DNA of 64,000 nucleotides from Nocardioides sp. LHD-245 (GCF_030929495.1 NZ_JAVFWN010000023.1:27079-91078), one strand, 5' to 3'. Numbered from the stretch's first letter, positions 51,803 through 59,568 are shown. Translations and numbers: made by a program. Notes: generated by a model from the letters alone, not told the origin.

Positions 51803-53257
51803 ATGCTCGCAGCACTCGCCGACACCGTCCGGCACGGACGCACCACGGCCGAGGAGCTGGTCCGCACGGCCGCCGGGCGGATCGCGGACGCCGAGCCGGC
51901 CCTCGGCGCGGTGACGTCGCTCGACGTCGACGGCGCCCTCGCCCGGGCCCGGGAGATCGACGGCGCCCTCTCCCGGGCCCGGGAGATCGACGCCACCCCG
52001 GCCGGCACCCCGCTGCTCGGCCTCCCCCTGTTGGTGAAGGACATCGAGGACGTCGGCGGCCGTCCGACGACGTACGGCTCCGTGCCGTTCGCCGACGCCG
52101 CCCCGGCCGACGCCGACTCCCCCGTCGTCGCCCGGCTGCGGGCCGCCGGCGCGATCGTGCTCGGGCGGACCAACACCTGCGAGTTCGCCCACGAGGGGTA
52201 CACCGCCAACCGGCTCCACGGCGCCACCCACAACCCCTGGCAGCCGGCGTGGTCGCCGGGCGGGTCCAGCGGCGGCTCCGCGGCCGCGCTCGCCGCGGGG
52301 CTCGTGCCGCTGGCGACCGCCAGCGACGGTGGCGGCTCGGCCCGGATCCCGGCCTCGCTGTGCGGGCTGCTGGGACTCAAGCCGACCAACGGCGTGATCG
52401 GCTCCGCGCCGACCCCCGCCTGGATCGACCTGCACACCGACGCGCTGCTGGCCACCGACGCCGCCGACCTGGCACTGCTCCTCGACGTGATCGGCGGCCC
52501 GGTCCCCGGCTCCACCGCCCCGGGACCGGTCGCGCTCGCGCCGGCGGCGCCGGTCCGCACCGTGCTGGCCGTCCCCCGCCTGCACGGCAGTGGCGACCTG
52601 GGCGGCACCCTCGGCAGCGAGCTCCTCGACGCCACCCGACGCCTGGCCGACGCGCTCGCGGACGCCCAGGGCGCGCAGGTGCGGGTCGTCACCACCTCCG
52701 TCGACGAGCTCTTCGCCGCCGCCCCCGACCTGATGCCGCGCTGGGAGCCGGACTGGTACGCCGCCACCTCGGCCGAGCAGGCCCACCTGCTCGGACCCGA
52801 CGTCGTCCGCCGGCACGCCGACGCCTGGGACCCGTCCTTCCGGGCGGCCCTGGAGCACGGCCTGCAGGTCACCGCCGGCGACTACCTCGCCGTCCGGCGG
52901 CGGTGTGCCCACACCCGCGCGGTGCTCGACCACGCGCTGCCGCCGGGAACGCTTCTCGCGACCTGCGTGCTCGACGGACCGGGCTACCGACCCGACGGCC
53001 GCGCGCCCGGCCGCGCCGATGCCGGCAGCCCTCATGGGCTGACCCAGACGGTGCTGGCCAACCTCACCGGACATCCCGCGATCTCGCTGCCCGCGGGGCG
53101 CGACGACCTCGGCCTGCCCTGGGGACTCCAGGTGCTGGCCGGACGGTGGCAGGACCGGACGCTGCTCCGGATCGCCGCCACCTGGGAACGGTCACAGCCC
53201 TGGCCACGGACGGCGCCGGGCTACCGGCCCTTCACACTCCCGATCGCTAGGACGTGA
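51803..53257 (+). CDS. Amidase-signature family hydrolase
   Basis: The 484-residue protein carries the Ser-cisSer-Lys triad of the family: Lys 79 in LPLLVKDIED, cis-Ser 155 in WSPGGSSGGSAAALAAG and nucleophile Ser 179 in ASDGGGSARIPASLCG. It hydrolyses an amide to acid and ammonia, which could act on amides from nitriles or on imported compounds. A strong ribosome site (GAGGAGG) precedes the ATG. An in-frame 30-bp duplication lies near the N-terminus. The gene is divergent from the alcohol dehydrogenase unit and convergent with the TetR gene (11-bp overlap). Confidence 0.93.
   Translation: MLAALADTVRHGRTTAEELVRTAAGRIADAEPALGAVTSLDVDGALARAREIDGALSRAREIDATPAGTPLLGLPLLVKDIEDVGGRPTTYGSVPFADAAPADADSPVVARLRAAGAIVLGRTNTCEFAHEGYTANRLHGATHNPWQPAWSPGGSSGGSAAALAAGLVPLATASDGGGSARIPASLCGLLGLKPTNGVIGSAPTPAWIDLHTDALLATDAADLALLLDVIGGPVPGSTAPGPVALAPAAPVRTVLAVPRLHGSGDLGGTLGSELLDATRRLADALADAQGAQVRVVTTSVDELFAAAPDLMPRWEPDWYAATSAEQAHLLGPDVVRRHADAWDPSFRAALEHGLQVTAGDYLAVRRRCAHTRAVLDHALPPGTLLATCVLDGPGYRPDGRAPGRADAGSPHGLTQTVLANLTGHPAISLPAGRDDLGLPWGLQVLAGRWQDRTLLRIAATWERSQPWPRTAPGYRPFTLPIART
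51931..51990. repeat. In-frame 30-bp tandem duplication inside the amidase gene
   Basis: Bases 51931-51960 are repeated as 51961-51990 with one change (G/T), giving two copies of a 10-residue helix unit, GALARAREID and GALSRAREID. It lengthens a surface helix before the catalytic core and seems recent because the copies are nearly identical at the DNA level. Confidence 0.85.
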
Positions 53258-53843
53258 CCGCGACGGAATCGACGAACGCCCGGCAGGTCGCCTGCATGTC
53301 GGCGAGGCTGATCCCCTCGGCGCCGGCGAGCACCTGGATCGCCAGGCCGTCCATCATCGAGACGTACATGTTGGCGAACAGCTGGGGGTCGGGCACCTCG
53401 ATCAGCCCCTTCTCCTGCCCCTCGCGCATCGCGTCGAGCACGGCCTGGCGCCACTCGCCGTAGTAGACGTCGTTGACCTGCCCCATCGACGGGTCGCGCA
53501 GCGCCGAGATCCACAGCTCCATCCAGACCCGCCACGACCGCACCGAGGCGGGCGAGGACGGCAGGTATGCGTCGGCCAGCGCCCTGAGCCGGGCGACCGG
53601 GTCCAGGCCCGGGCTCACCACGGCCTCGCGCCGGATCCGCGACTTCTCGTACTCGAAGCGGAACGCCTCGCGAAGCAGCTCCTCCTTCGAGTCGAAGTAG
53701 TAGTGCACCGTGCCGGTGCTGTAGCCCGCCTCCTTAGCGACGTCGACGATCCGCAGGTCGCGGAAGCCCCGCTCGGAGACCACCTCACAGGTCGCCTCGA
53801 GGATCTCGCGGCGACGCTCGGCGACGGCGCTGGGGCGGGCCAT
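53247..53843 (-). CDS. TetR-family repressor (BetI-like C-terminal domain)
   Basis: The protein has 198 residues. The N-terminal HTH is RRREILEATCEVVSERGFRD followed by VAKEAGYSTGTVHYYFDSKEELL, and the ligand-binding C-terminus (YLPSSPASVRSWRVWMELWI ... FANMYVSMMDGLAIQVLAG) follows the TetR_C_6/BetI pattern. The gene has its own operator (53858-53877), and two more matching operators lie in the catabolic cluster, so it is the likely regulator of the 39662-53257 genes. It converges on the amidase gene, overlapping it by 11 bp. Confidence 0.92.
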   Translation of the reverse strand: MARPSAVAERRREILEATCEVVSERGFRDLRIVDVAKEAGYSTGTVHYYFDSKEELLREAFRFEYEKSRIRREAVVSPGLDPVARLRALADAYLPSSPASVRSWRVWMELWISALRDPSMGQVNDVYYGEWRQAVLDAMREGQEKGLIEVPDPQLFANMYVSMMDGLAIQVLAGAEGISLADMQATCRAFVDSVAVTS

Positions 53844-53857
53844 GTCTCTCCTCACGA

Positions 53858-53877
53858 TTGACTGACGGGTCAGCATA
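53858..53877 (-). promoter_or_regulatory. TetR-type operator and -10 box of the repressor gene
   Basis: TTGACTGACGGGTCAGCATA (53858-53877, plus-strand reading) shares 14 of 20 bases with the inverse of the 48826 site. Read on the minus strand TATGCT (53877-53872) is the -10 box, so operator and promoter overlap as in the other two sites. Ribosome site GAGGAGAG follows before ATG 53843. This points to autorepression. Confidence 0.72.
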
Positions 53878-53942
53878 CGGCGAGGCCCGCCCCGACCCGG
53901 CCGCGGCGGTCGGCCGACGCCACCGGCCCACCCGGCGCGCCG

Positions 53943-53991
53943 CAAAAAACCGAGCGGCCCCGACCGTCCGCATGCGCTGGTCGGGGCCGCT
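53943..53991 (-). terminator. Intrinsic terminator of tRNA-Tyr
   Basis: A 13-bp perfect stem (53953-53965 with 53979-53991) encloses a 13-nt loop and is followed on the minus strand by a run of six T residues (53949-53944). It begins right after the tRNA 3' end. Confidence 0.9.
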
Positions 53992-53992
53992 G

Positions 53993-54074
53993 TGGCAGGT
54001 AGTGGATTCGAACCACTGTAGGCGTTGCCGGCTGATTTACAGTCAGCTCCCTTTGGCCGCTCGGGCAACCTGCC
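53993..54074 (-). tRNA. tRNA-Tyr (anticodon GTA)
   Basis: Read on the minus strand the gene begins GGCAGGTTGCCCGAGCGGCC and ends ACTACCTGCC plus the discriminator A. The acceptor stem is GGCAGGT/ACCTGCC, the anticodon stem-loop is CTGACTGTAAATCAG with anticodon GTA, and the T arm holds GTGGTTCGAATCCAC. A long variable arm makes it a class II tRNA, as expected for bacterial tRNA-Tyr. CCA is not encoded. Confidence 0.96.
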
Positions 54075-54203
54075 GGGCTTGTCACCCACCCCGCTCCGTG
54101 CCTATCGGAAAGGTCCTGAGTTGGATGGTGGGCAACGACGCGAAACAATAGCGCAGCAGTCCCGTCCGACGGAAAATCCCAACCACACGACGCAGGTGAA
54201 CGC

Positions 54204-54695
54204 ATGGCCGACTCCTCCTTCGACATCGTCAGCAAGATCGACCGCCAGGAGGTCGACAACGCTCTCGGGCAGACCGCCCGCGAGATCGCGACCCGCTTCG
54301 ACTTCAAGGGCACGGGCGCCACGATCGAGTGGAAGGGCGAGCACGCGATCGAGATCAGCGCGTCCGCCGACGACCGCGCCAGCGCCGTGCTCAGCGTCTT
54401 CCAGGACAAGCTGATCAAGCGCAACCAGTCGCTGAAGATCCTCGACGCCTCCGAGCCGCGCCCGTCCGGCCAGGTGTCGAAGATCGGGATCACCCTCAAG
54501 GAGGGGATCAGCTCCGAGGACGCCAAGAAGGTCTCCAAGCTGATCCGCGACGAGGGCCCCAAGGGCGTCAAGGCGCAGATCCAGGGCGACGAGCTGCGCG
54601 TCTCGTCGAAGAAGCGCGACGACCTCCAGGCCGTCCAGGCCCTGGTCAAGGCGCAGGACTACGACTTCGCGGTCCAGTTCACCAACTACCGCTGA
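54204..54695 (+). CDS. yajQ: YajQ-family nucleotide-binding protein
   Basis: The 163-residue protein matches DUF520/YajQ throughout: MADSSFDIVSKIDRQEVDNA, RFDFKGTGATIEW, QDKLIKRNQSLKILDASEPRPSG, the central GISSEDAKKVSKLIRDEGPKGVKAQIQGDELRVSSKKRDDLQ (in parts) and the C-terminal DYDFAVQFTNYR. Some members bind cyclic di-GMP or nucleic acid. A ribosome site (GCAGGTGAAC) lies a few bases before ATG 54204. Its link to the neighbours is not apparent; a c-di-GMP role would fit a polysaccharide-making cell but is speculative. Confidence 0.96.
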   Translation: MADSSFDIVSKIDRQEVDNALGQTAREIATRFDFKGTGATIEWKGEHAIEISASADDRASAVLSVFQDKLIKRNQSLKILDASEPRPSGQVSKIGITLKEGISSEDAKKVSKLIRDEGPKGVKAQIQGDELRVSSKKRDDLQAVQALVKAQDYDFAVQFTNYR

Positions 54696-54708
54696 CGCCG
54701 ACCGCCCC

Positions 54709-55485
54709 ATGCCCCGTCCCGACCGCTACCTGGTCGGCGCGATCACCCTCGCGATCCTGATGGTCGCGCTGGTGATCGGCGTCGGCGTGGCGTTCGCGTA
54801 CGACGCCGGCTCCGCGCGGCGCACCCCGCTGGCCGAGGCGACCGGCGTGGCCCCCGCCGTCACGGGGGCCGCCCCGGCCCGGCCGGCCGCGCCCACCCTG
54901 CCGGCGACCGCACCCGACCCGTACCGTCCCGACGACGCCTGGCTGGCCCAGGTGGCGGGGCGCACCGCGATCCCGGTGCGGGCGCTCACGGCGTACGCAC
55001 GGGCCCATCTGCGCGCCGCCGCCGAGCAGCCGGGCTGCCGGGTGGCGTGGAACAGCCTGGCCGCGATCGGCGGCATCGAGTCCACCCACGGCAGCGTGCA
55101 CGGCTCGGTCCTCGGTGAGGACGGCATGGCCCGGCCGGCGATCCTCGGTCCGGTGCTCGACGGCGGCGCGTTCGGAGCGGTCCGCGACACCGACGACGGG
55201 GCCCTCGACGGCGACGACACCTGGGACCGGGCCCTCGGGCCGCTGCAGTTCATCCCGTCCACGTGGCAGCGCTGGGGCGCCGACGGCAACGGCGACGGCG
55301 TGGCCGATCCCCACCAGATCGACGACGCGGCGCTGGCGGCCGCGCGCTACCTGTGCCATGCCGGCGACATCGCCGACCCCGACGCCTGGCGGCGCGCGAT
55401 CTTCAGCTTCAACCACTCCGACGCCTATGTCGCCGACATCGCCGACCTGGCGAACGTCTACGCGTCCCGCGCCGCGTCCAGCTGA
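54709..55485 (+). CDS. Lytic transglycosylase (MltB/SLT-like), membrane-anchored
   Basis: This 258-residue protein begins with a signal anchor (YLVGAITLAILMVALVIGVG) and a Pro/Ala-rich linker. The catalytic domain has WNSLAAIGGIESTHGSV with the Glu of the family, LGPLQFIPSTWQRWGADGNGDG and IDDAALAAARYLCHAG, followed by FSFNHSDAYV. The GxxQFxPSTW and NxSxxYV motifs identify a peptidoglycan lytic transglycosylase of the MltB/RPF-associated type. It would cleave peptidoglycan outside the membrane. It follows yajQ by 13 bp on the same strand and overlaps the convergent lhgO end by 28 bp. Confidence 0.92.
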   Translation: MPRPDRYLVGAITLAILMVALVIGVGVAFAYDAGSARRTPLAEATGVAPAVTGAAPARPAAPTLPATAPDPYRPDDAWLAQVAGRTAIPVRALTAYARAHLRAAAEQPGCRVAWNSLAAIGGIESTHGSVHGSVLGEDGMARPAILGPVLDGGAFGAVRDTDDGALDGDDTWDRALGPLQFIPSTWQRWGADGNGDGVADPHQIDDAALAAARYLCHAGDIADPDAWRRAIFSFNHSDAYVADIADLANVYASRAASS

Positions 55486-56663
55486 TCCACGACGTACTCC
55501 GCGATCGCCAGGCTGGAGGTCGCCGCCGGCGACGGCGCGTTGCGGATCGCGGTCACGCCGTCGGCGCGGTGGATCACGAAGTCGTCGACGAGCGAGCCGT
55601 CCGCCTCGACGGCCTGGGCGCGCAGCCCGAGCCCGGCGCGGGTGACGTCCGCGGCCCCGATGGCGGGCACATAGCGCTGGGCCGTGCGCATGTACGCCGC
55701 GCCCGACAGCACGCCCCGCAGCTCACCTGCGCCGGTGCGCCAGTGCCGGCGCGCGAACCGCCAGAAGCCGCCGTACGCCAGCGTGGCGGCGAGATCGCGG
55801 GCCGAGACCGAGGCGCGGCCGTAGCGGTCGCGGCTGAGCGCGAGGAAGGCGTTCGGCCCCACCTCCAGGCCGCCGCCGACCCGGCGGGTGAAGTGCACGC
55901 CGAGGAACGGGTACGCCGGATCGGGCACCGGATAGACCATGCCCCGCACGAGGTCCTGCTTGGCCGGCGCGACCGCCATGTACTCGCCCCGGAAGGGCAC
56001 GATCCGCGGCGTAGCGGGCCCACCGACCAGCCGGCCGAGCCGGTCGGACTGGAGTCCGCCGCACAGCACCAGCTCGTCCACCCGGTGCCGCCCGGTCGCC
56101 GTACCGACCTCGAGGGCGCCAGGCACCCGGTCGACGGCGGTGACCTGGGCGCCCAGGTGCACCGCTCCCCCGGCCGCGACGATCTCGGTGGCCAGCGCCT
56201 CGGCGACGGCCACGTAGTCGGTGATCGCGGTGTGCGGCGAGTGCAGCGCGGCGAGGCCGGCCGCGTGCGGCTCGATCTCGTGGATCGCCGCGGCGTCGAG
56301 ACGGCGCAGCCCCGGCACGCCGTTCTCGCGCGCCGTCCGCGCCAGCGCCTCGAACCGCGGCAGCTCGGTCTCGTCGACCGCGACGACCAGCTTGCCGCAC
56401 TCGTCGTACGCGATGGCATGCTCCGCGCAGTACTCACGCATCAGCGCCCGGCCACGCGTGCACAGCTCCGCCTTGAGGCTCCCGGGCCGGTAGTAGATGC
56501 CGGCGTGCACGACCCCGGAGTTGTGGCCCGTCTGGTGCGCGGCGAGCCGCGCCTCCTTCTCCAGGACCACCACCGTCACGCCCGGCCGCCGCCGGACCAG
56601 CTCCCGGCCCACGGCGAGGCCGAGGATCCCGCCGCCGACGATCCCGATCGTGCCCGTGCCCAC
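55458..56663 (-). CDS. lhgO: L-2-hydroxyglutarate oxidase
   Basis: GTG 56663 has a strong ribosome site (GGGGAGGA) 7 nt upstream and is preferred over ATG 56696. The 401-residue flavoprotein has the dinucleotide site TIGIVGGGILGLAVGRELVR and the DAO/LhgO pattern HQTGHNSGVVHAGIYYRPGS, KAELCTRGRALMREYCAEH, PFRGEYMAV, VPDPAYPFLGVHFTRRVGG and EVGPNAFLALSRDRYG. It oxidises L-2-hydroxyglutarate, a by-product of central metabolism, to 2-oxoglutarate, feeding the electron-transfer chain. Divergent from the SRPBCC gene. Confidence 0.93.
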   Translation of the reverse strand: MGTGTIGIVGGGILGLAVGRELVRRRPGVTVVVLEKEARLAAHQTGHNSGVVHAGIYYRPGSLKAELCTRGRALMREYCAEHAIAYDECGKLVVAVDETELPRFEALARTARENGVPGLRRLDAAAIHEIEPHAAGLAALHSPHTAITDYVAVAEALATEIVAAGGAVHLGAQVTAVDRVPGALEVGTATGRHRVDELVLCGGLQSDRLGRLVGGPATPRIVPFRGEYMAVAPAKQDLVRGMVYPVPDPAYPFLGVHFTRRVGGGLEVGPNAFLALSRDRYGRASVSARDLAATLAYGGFWRFARRHWRTGAGELRGVLSGAAYMRTAQRYVPAIGAADVTRAGLGLRAQAVEADGSLVDDFVIHRADGVTAIRNAPSPAATSSLAIAEYVVDQLDAARDA

Positions 56664-56693
56664 GGAACCATCCTCCCCGACGCGCCGCTCGGC

Positions 56694-56699
56694 CATGAT
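56694..56699 (+). promoter_or_regulatory. Leaderless promoter -10 of the SRPBCC gene
   Basis: CATGAT at 56694-56699 lies exactly 6 nt before ATG 56706, the same spacing as the other leaderless genes in the window. The start of the divergent lhgO lies 31 bp away. Confidence 0.45.
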
Positions 56700-56705
56700 G
56701 GGCCC

Positions 56706-57191
56706 ATGAACCCCTCCGCGCGGATCGACATCGACGCGCCGCTGGACGTCGTCTGGGCGGTCATGACCGACACCGAGCGGTACGCCGAGTGGAATCCCTT
56801 CGTCGAACGCGCCGAGACGGCGCAGCCGCCCGCCGTCGGGAACCCGATCGTGCTGCACGTGGTCTGGGCGAACGGCGGCCGCACCCGCTCGCCCGAGCGG
56901 ATCACCGCGCTCGACGCCCCGGTCACCGACCCGGCCACCGGTACGACGACCGCGCTGATGTCCTACGTCTACGAGGGCCTGCCCGCGCGGCTGGGCCTGG
57001 TCAGGGGCGTGCGCCACCAGCGCCTCACGCAGCGGCCGGGCGGGCCCACGACGTACGAGACCGTCGAGGAGTTCCGCGGCCCGCTCGTCCGCCTCGCCGG
57101 GCCGGGGCGCGTGGCCGACGGCTTCCGCCGCCACGCCGAGGGCCTCAGAGCGGAGGCGGAGCGGGCGGCTGCTTCGCCGCGGGAGGGATGA
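56706..57191 (+). CDS. SRPBCC (START/polyketide-cyclase-like) domain protein
   Basis: The 161-residue product starts ARIDIDAPLDVVWAVMTDTERYAEWNPFVERAE, the characteristic start of SRPBCC ligand-binding proteins, and ends with GPGRVADGFRRHAEGLRAEAER, the terminal helix. It should bind a hydrophobic ligand in a helix-grip pocket. Function unknown. The end overlaps the convergent membrane-protein gene by 47 bp, which is longer than most overlaps here and makes one of the two ends worth checking. Confidence 0.85.
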   Translation: MNPSARIDIDAPLDVVWAVMTDTERYAEWNPFVERAETAQPPAVGNPIVLHVVWANGGRTRSPERITALDAPVTDPATGTTTALMSYVYEGLPARLGLVRGVRHQRLTQRPGGPTTYETVEEFRGPLVRLAGPGRVADGFRRHAEGLRAEAERAAASPREG

Positions 57192-57597
57192 GCTCGGAGG
57201 CGTTCTTCGCCGCCCACAGCGCGAACCCGAACACCGCCGCGCCGCAGACGATGTCGACCACGACGTGCGTCTGGCGCCACCAGACCATGTCCGTGGCGCC
57301 CGGCACGGTGTAGTGCGCGACGCCGATCAGGCCGGACAGGGAGTACCCGGTCAGCGCGACCGCGGCGGTCGTGATGTGTCGGCGGAACCACAGCAGCAGG
57401 CCCACCGCACCGAACGCGGTGAAGACGAACCAGCCGACCGCCACCAGCGTCGCGGACGGCGCGGGCACCGCCGCGTCGGGATCGGGCACCGGATAGTCGT
57501 CGTAGTTGACGTAGTTGTCGACGTAGTGCACGACCGACACCAGCACCGCGATCCCGAGCAGCCAGCACAGCACGCGTGTCGCCCGCAGATAGCTCAC
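57145..57597 (-). CDS. Four-helix membrane protein, unknown function
   Basis: GTG 57597 is preceded by TAGTCT 6 nt away (57609-57604), giving a leaderless start. The 150-residue protein has about four hydrophobic segments (VLCWLLGIAVLVSVVHYVDN, ATLVAVGWFVFTAFGAVGLL, TAAVALTGYSLSGLIGVAHY, THVVVDIVCGAAVFGFALWA) and a Pro-rich tail. The HYxDN and WWRQTHVVVD motifs are conserved in a family of unknown proteins of actinobacteria as far as I can judge. It cannot be assigned a role. Confidence 0.75.
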   Translation of the reverse strand: MSYLRATRVLCWLLGIAVLVSVVHYVDNYVNYDDYPVPDPDAAVPAPSATLVAVGWFVFTAFGAVGLLLWFRRHITTAAVALTGYSLSGLIGVAHYTVPGATDMVWWRQTHVVVDIVCGAAVFGFALWAAKNASELIPPAAKQPPAPPPL

Positions 57598-57603
57598 CGG
57601 TCC

Positions 57604-57609
57604 AGACTA
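57604..57609 (-). promoter_or_regulatory. Leaderless promoter -10 of the membrane-protein gene
   Basis: TAGTCT (minus strand, 57609-57604) is 6 nt upstream of GTG 57597. Confidence 0.6.
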
Positions 57610-57634
57610 GGAGACGGCACCGGGCGACACCGCA

Positions 57635-57728
57635 CTTGTAACTAAGTGTTACGTCATCCACCCGGGTGCTGTGGCTCCGTTTTCGGCACCACAGCGCCCG
57701 GGTAGATGACGTAACACTTAGTTACAAG
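57635..57728. repeat. Long inverted repeat, 40-bp arms
   Basis: Arms 57635-57674 and 57689-57728 are complementary at 38 of 40 positions around a 14-nt loop; both mismatches would form G-U pairs in one RNA. The outer part is CTTGTAACTAAGTGTTAC and the inner part contains CCCGGG. It lies directly after the cysA stop (12 bp away) and before the membrane-protein promoter. It could terminate or protect the cys transcript. Modules are shared with 19572-19644, so it belongs to a repeat family. Confidence 0.85.
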
Positions 57729-57739
57729 GGGGCATGGCC

Positions 57740-58723
57740 TCAGGCCGAGGCGACTCCGAGGACGGGTACGGCCGTCGCGCCGGTGGTCGGACTCAGCCAG
57801 ACCCTGCTGCCGAGCTCCAGGTCGAGCGCCCGGGCGTGGGTGCGGGAGAGGACGACCAGGACCGGCTCCTCCTGCCCCTCGACGTCGACCGTGAGCCGCA
57901 CCTCGAAGCCGACCCGCAGCGCGCGGAGGACGACACCGGCCGACGACCCGGGTACGCCGGGCGTGACCGCGACCTCGATGTCGTGGGGGCGCAGCCGCAG
58001 CGGCCCGAGCCGGGTCACCGCGCCGAGGAAGCCCATCACGAAGTCGTTCGCGGGCTCGTCGTAGAGCTCGTCGGGGCTGCCGATCTGCTCGATCCGCCCC
58101 TCGTTGATCACCACGATCTCGTCGGCGACCTCCAGGGCCTCCTCCTGGTCGTGGGTCACGAAGACCGTGGTCACGTGCACTTCGTCGTGCAGCCGCCGCA
58201 GCCAGTCGCGCAGCTCCTTGCGGACCTTCGCGTCGAGCGCGCCGAACGGCTCGTCCAGCAGGAGCACCGAGGGCTCGACGGCGAGGGCCCGCGCCAGCGC
58301 GAGCCGCTGGCGCTGGCCGCCGGAGAGCTGCGACGGCAGCCGGTGCGCGAACTGCGAGAGGTGCACGAGCTCGAGCAGCTCGGCCACCTTGGCCTTCACC
58401 TCGGCCTTGGGCCGCTTGCGGATCTCCAGGCCGAAGGCGACGTTCTTGGCCACCGTCATGTGCTTGAACACGGCGTAGTGCTGGAACACGAAGCCGACGT
58501 TGCGCTTCTGCGGCGGCAGCTTCGTGGCGTCCACGCCCTCGATCTCCACGGAGCCGCCGTCGGTGGACTCCAGGCCCGCGATGATCCGCAGCAGGGTCGA
58601 CTTGCCGCCACCGCTGGGACCGAGCAGGGCCGTCAGCTGGCCCGTGGGCAGGGACACGTTGATGTCGTCGAGGGCGATGAAGTCGCCGTAGCGCTTGCCG
58701 ACACCCCGTACTTCGATACTCAT
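57740..58723 (-). CDS. cysA: Sulfate/thiosulfate ABC importer ATPase
   Basis: The 327-residue ATPase has Walker A LLGPSGGGKSTLLR, Q-loop VGFVFQHYAVFKHMTV, signature LSGGQRQRLALARALAVEPS, Walker B LLLDEPFGALDAKVR and H-loop VFVTHDQEEALE, in the exact wording of CysA. A C-terminal TOBE-like domain (residues ~ 235-327) follows. ATG 58723 has a very good ribosome site (AAGGAGGAT) and overlaps the CysW stop (ATGA). It energises the CysT/CysW permease pair. Confidence 0.95.
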   Translation of the reverse strand: MSIEVRGVGKRYGDFIALDDINVSLPTGQLTALLGPSGGGKSTLLRIIAGLESTDGGSVEIEGVDATKLPPQKRNVGFVFQHYAVFKHMTVAKNVAFGLEIRKRPKAEVKAKVAELLELVHLSQFAHRLPSQLSGGQRQRLALARALAVEPSVLLLDEPFGALDAKVRKELRDWLRRLHDEVHVTTVFVTHDQEEALEVADEIVVINEGRIEQIGSPDELYDEPANDFVMGFLGAVTRLGPLRLRPHDIEVAVTPGVPGSSAGVVLRALRVGFEVRLTVDVEGQEEPVLVVLSRTHARALDLELGSRVWLSPTTGATAVPVLGVASA

Positions 58724-59568
58724 GAATGATCCTCCTTGCGGATCAGGGAGACGACCACGAGGGCCAGCACGGAGGCCAGCACGAGCACGAAGGCAGCGGC
58801 GTACGCCGTGGGCTCCTCGTAGTTGGTGTAGCGGTTCTGGATGAGGAGGGTGGCGGTCTCGCCACGGAACTCGGCGCCGGGGCTGACGATCTTGACCGCT
58901 CCGAACTCGCCGAGCGAGCGGGCCATGCTCAGCACGACGCCGTACACCACCGCCCACTTGATGCTGGGCAGGGTGATCCGGCGGAAGGTCTGCCAGCCGT
59001 TGGCCCCGAGGCTGTGGGCGGCCATCTCGGCGTCGGCGCCGATCTCCTCGAGCACCGGCACGATCTCGCGGATCACCAGCGGGAGGCTGACGAAGGCCGT
59101 GGCCATGATCAGTCCCGGCGTGGTCCCGATGACGTAGAAGCCGACCGACGCCAGCGCCTCGCCGAACCAGCCCTTTCCGGTGCTGTAGGCGAGCACCAGG
59201 GCCAGGCCGACGACGACCGGGGAGACCGACATCGGCAGGTCGACGAGCACCGAGAGGATGCGCCGGCCCGGGAACTGGTAGCGGACGAGGAGCAGCGAGA
59301 TCCCCACGCCGAAGAGCGTGTTGATGAGCACGGCCCAGAACGCCACGGTGACGGTCAGGTTGAACGCGTAGGTCACCGACGGGTCGCTGAGTCGCTCCCA
59401 GAAAGCCCCGACGCCGCCCTCGTCGCCGACGTCCGCCGGAGCGAAGGTCTGCTGGGCGACCTCGAAGAGGGGCCAGATCACCAGCACGGCGAGATAGGCG
59501 ATCACGAACGCCCGCAGCAGGTAGGTCACGGGCCCCTTGCGGGCCCGGATCTGTCGGGTGTCAGCCAC
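58720..59568 (-). CDS. cysW: Sulfate ABC importer permease CysW
   Basis: This 282-residue permease has six helices and CysW features: YAFNLTVTVAFWAVLINTLFGVGISLLLVRYQFPGRRIL, VVGLALVLAYSTGKGWFGEAL and the EAA loop EEIGADAEMAAHSLGANGWQTFRRITLPS before SMARSLGEFGAVKIVSPG. It overlaps CysT by 8 bp and CysA by 4 bp. With CysT it forms the membrane channel. Confidence 0.95.
   Translation of the reverse strand: MADTRQIRARKGPVTYLLRAFVIAYLAVLVIWPLFEVAQQTFAPADVGDEGGVGAFWERLSDPSVTYAFNLTVTVAFWAVLINTLFGVGISLLLVRYQFPGRRILSVLVDLPMSVSPVVVGLALVLAYSTGKGWFGEALASVGFYVIGTTPGLIMATAFVSLPLVIREIVPVLEEIGADAEMAAHSLGANGWQTFRRITLPSIKWAVVYGVVLSMARSLGEFGAVKIVSPGAEFRGETATLLIQNRYTNYEEPTAYAAAFVLVLASVLALVVVSLIRKEDHS

Noticed and set aside
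57635..57728. Insertion sequence ends
   Set aside because: The two arms are separated by only 14 nt, there is no transposase and no flanking target duplication is visible; kept as a repeat/hairpin.
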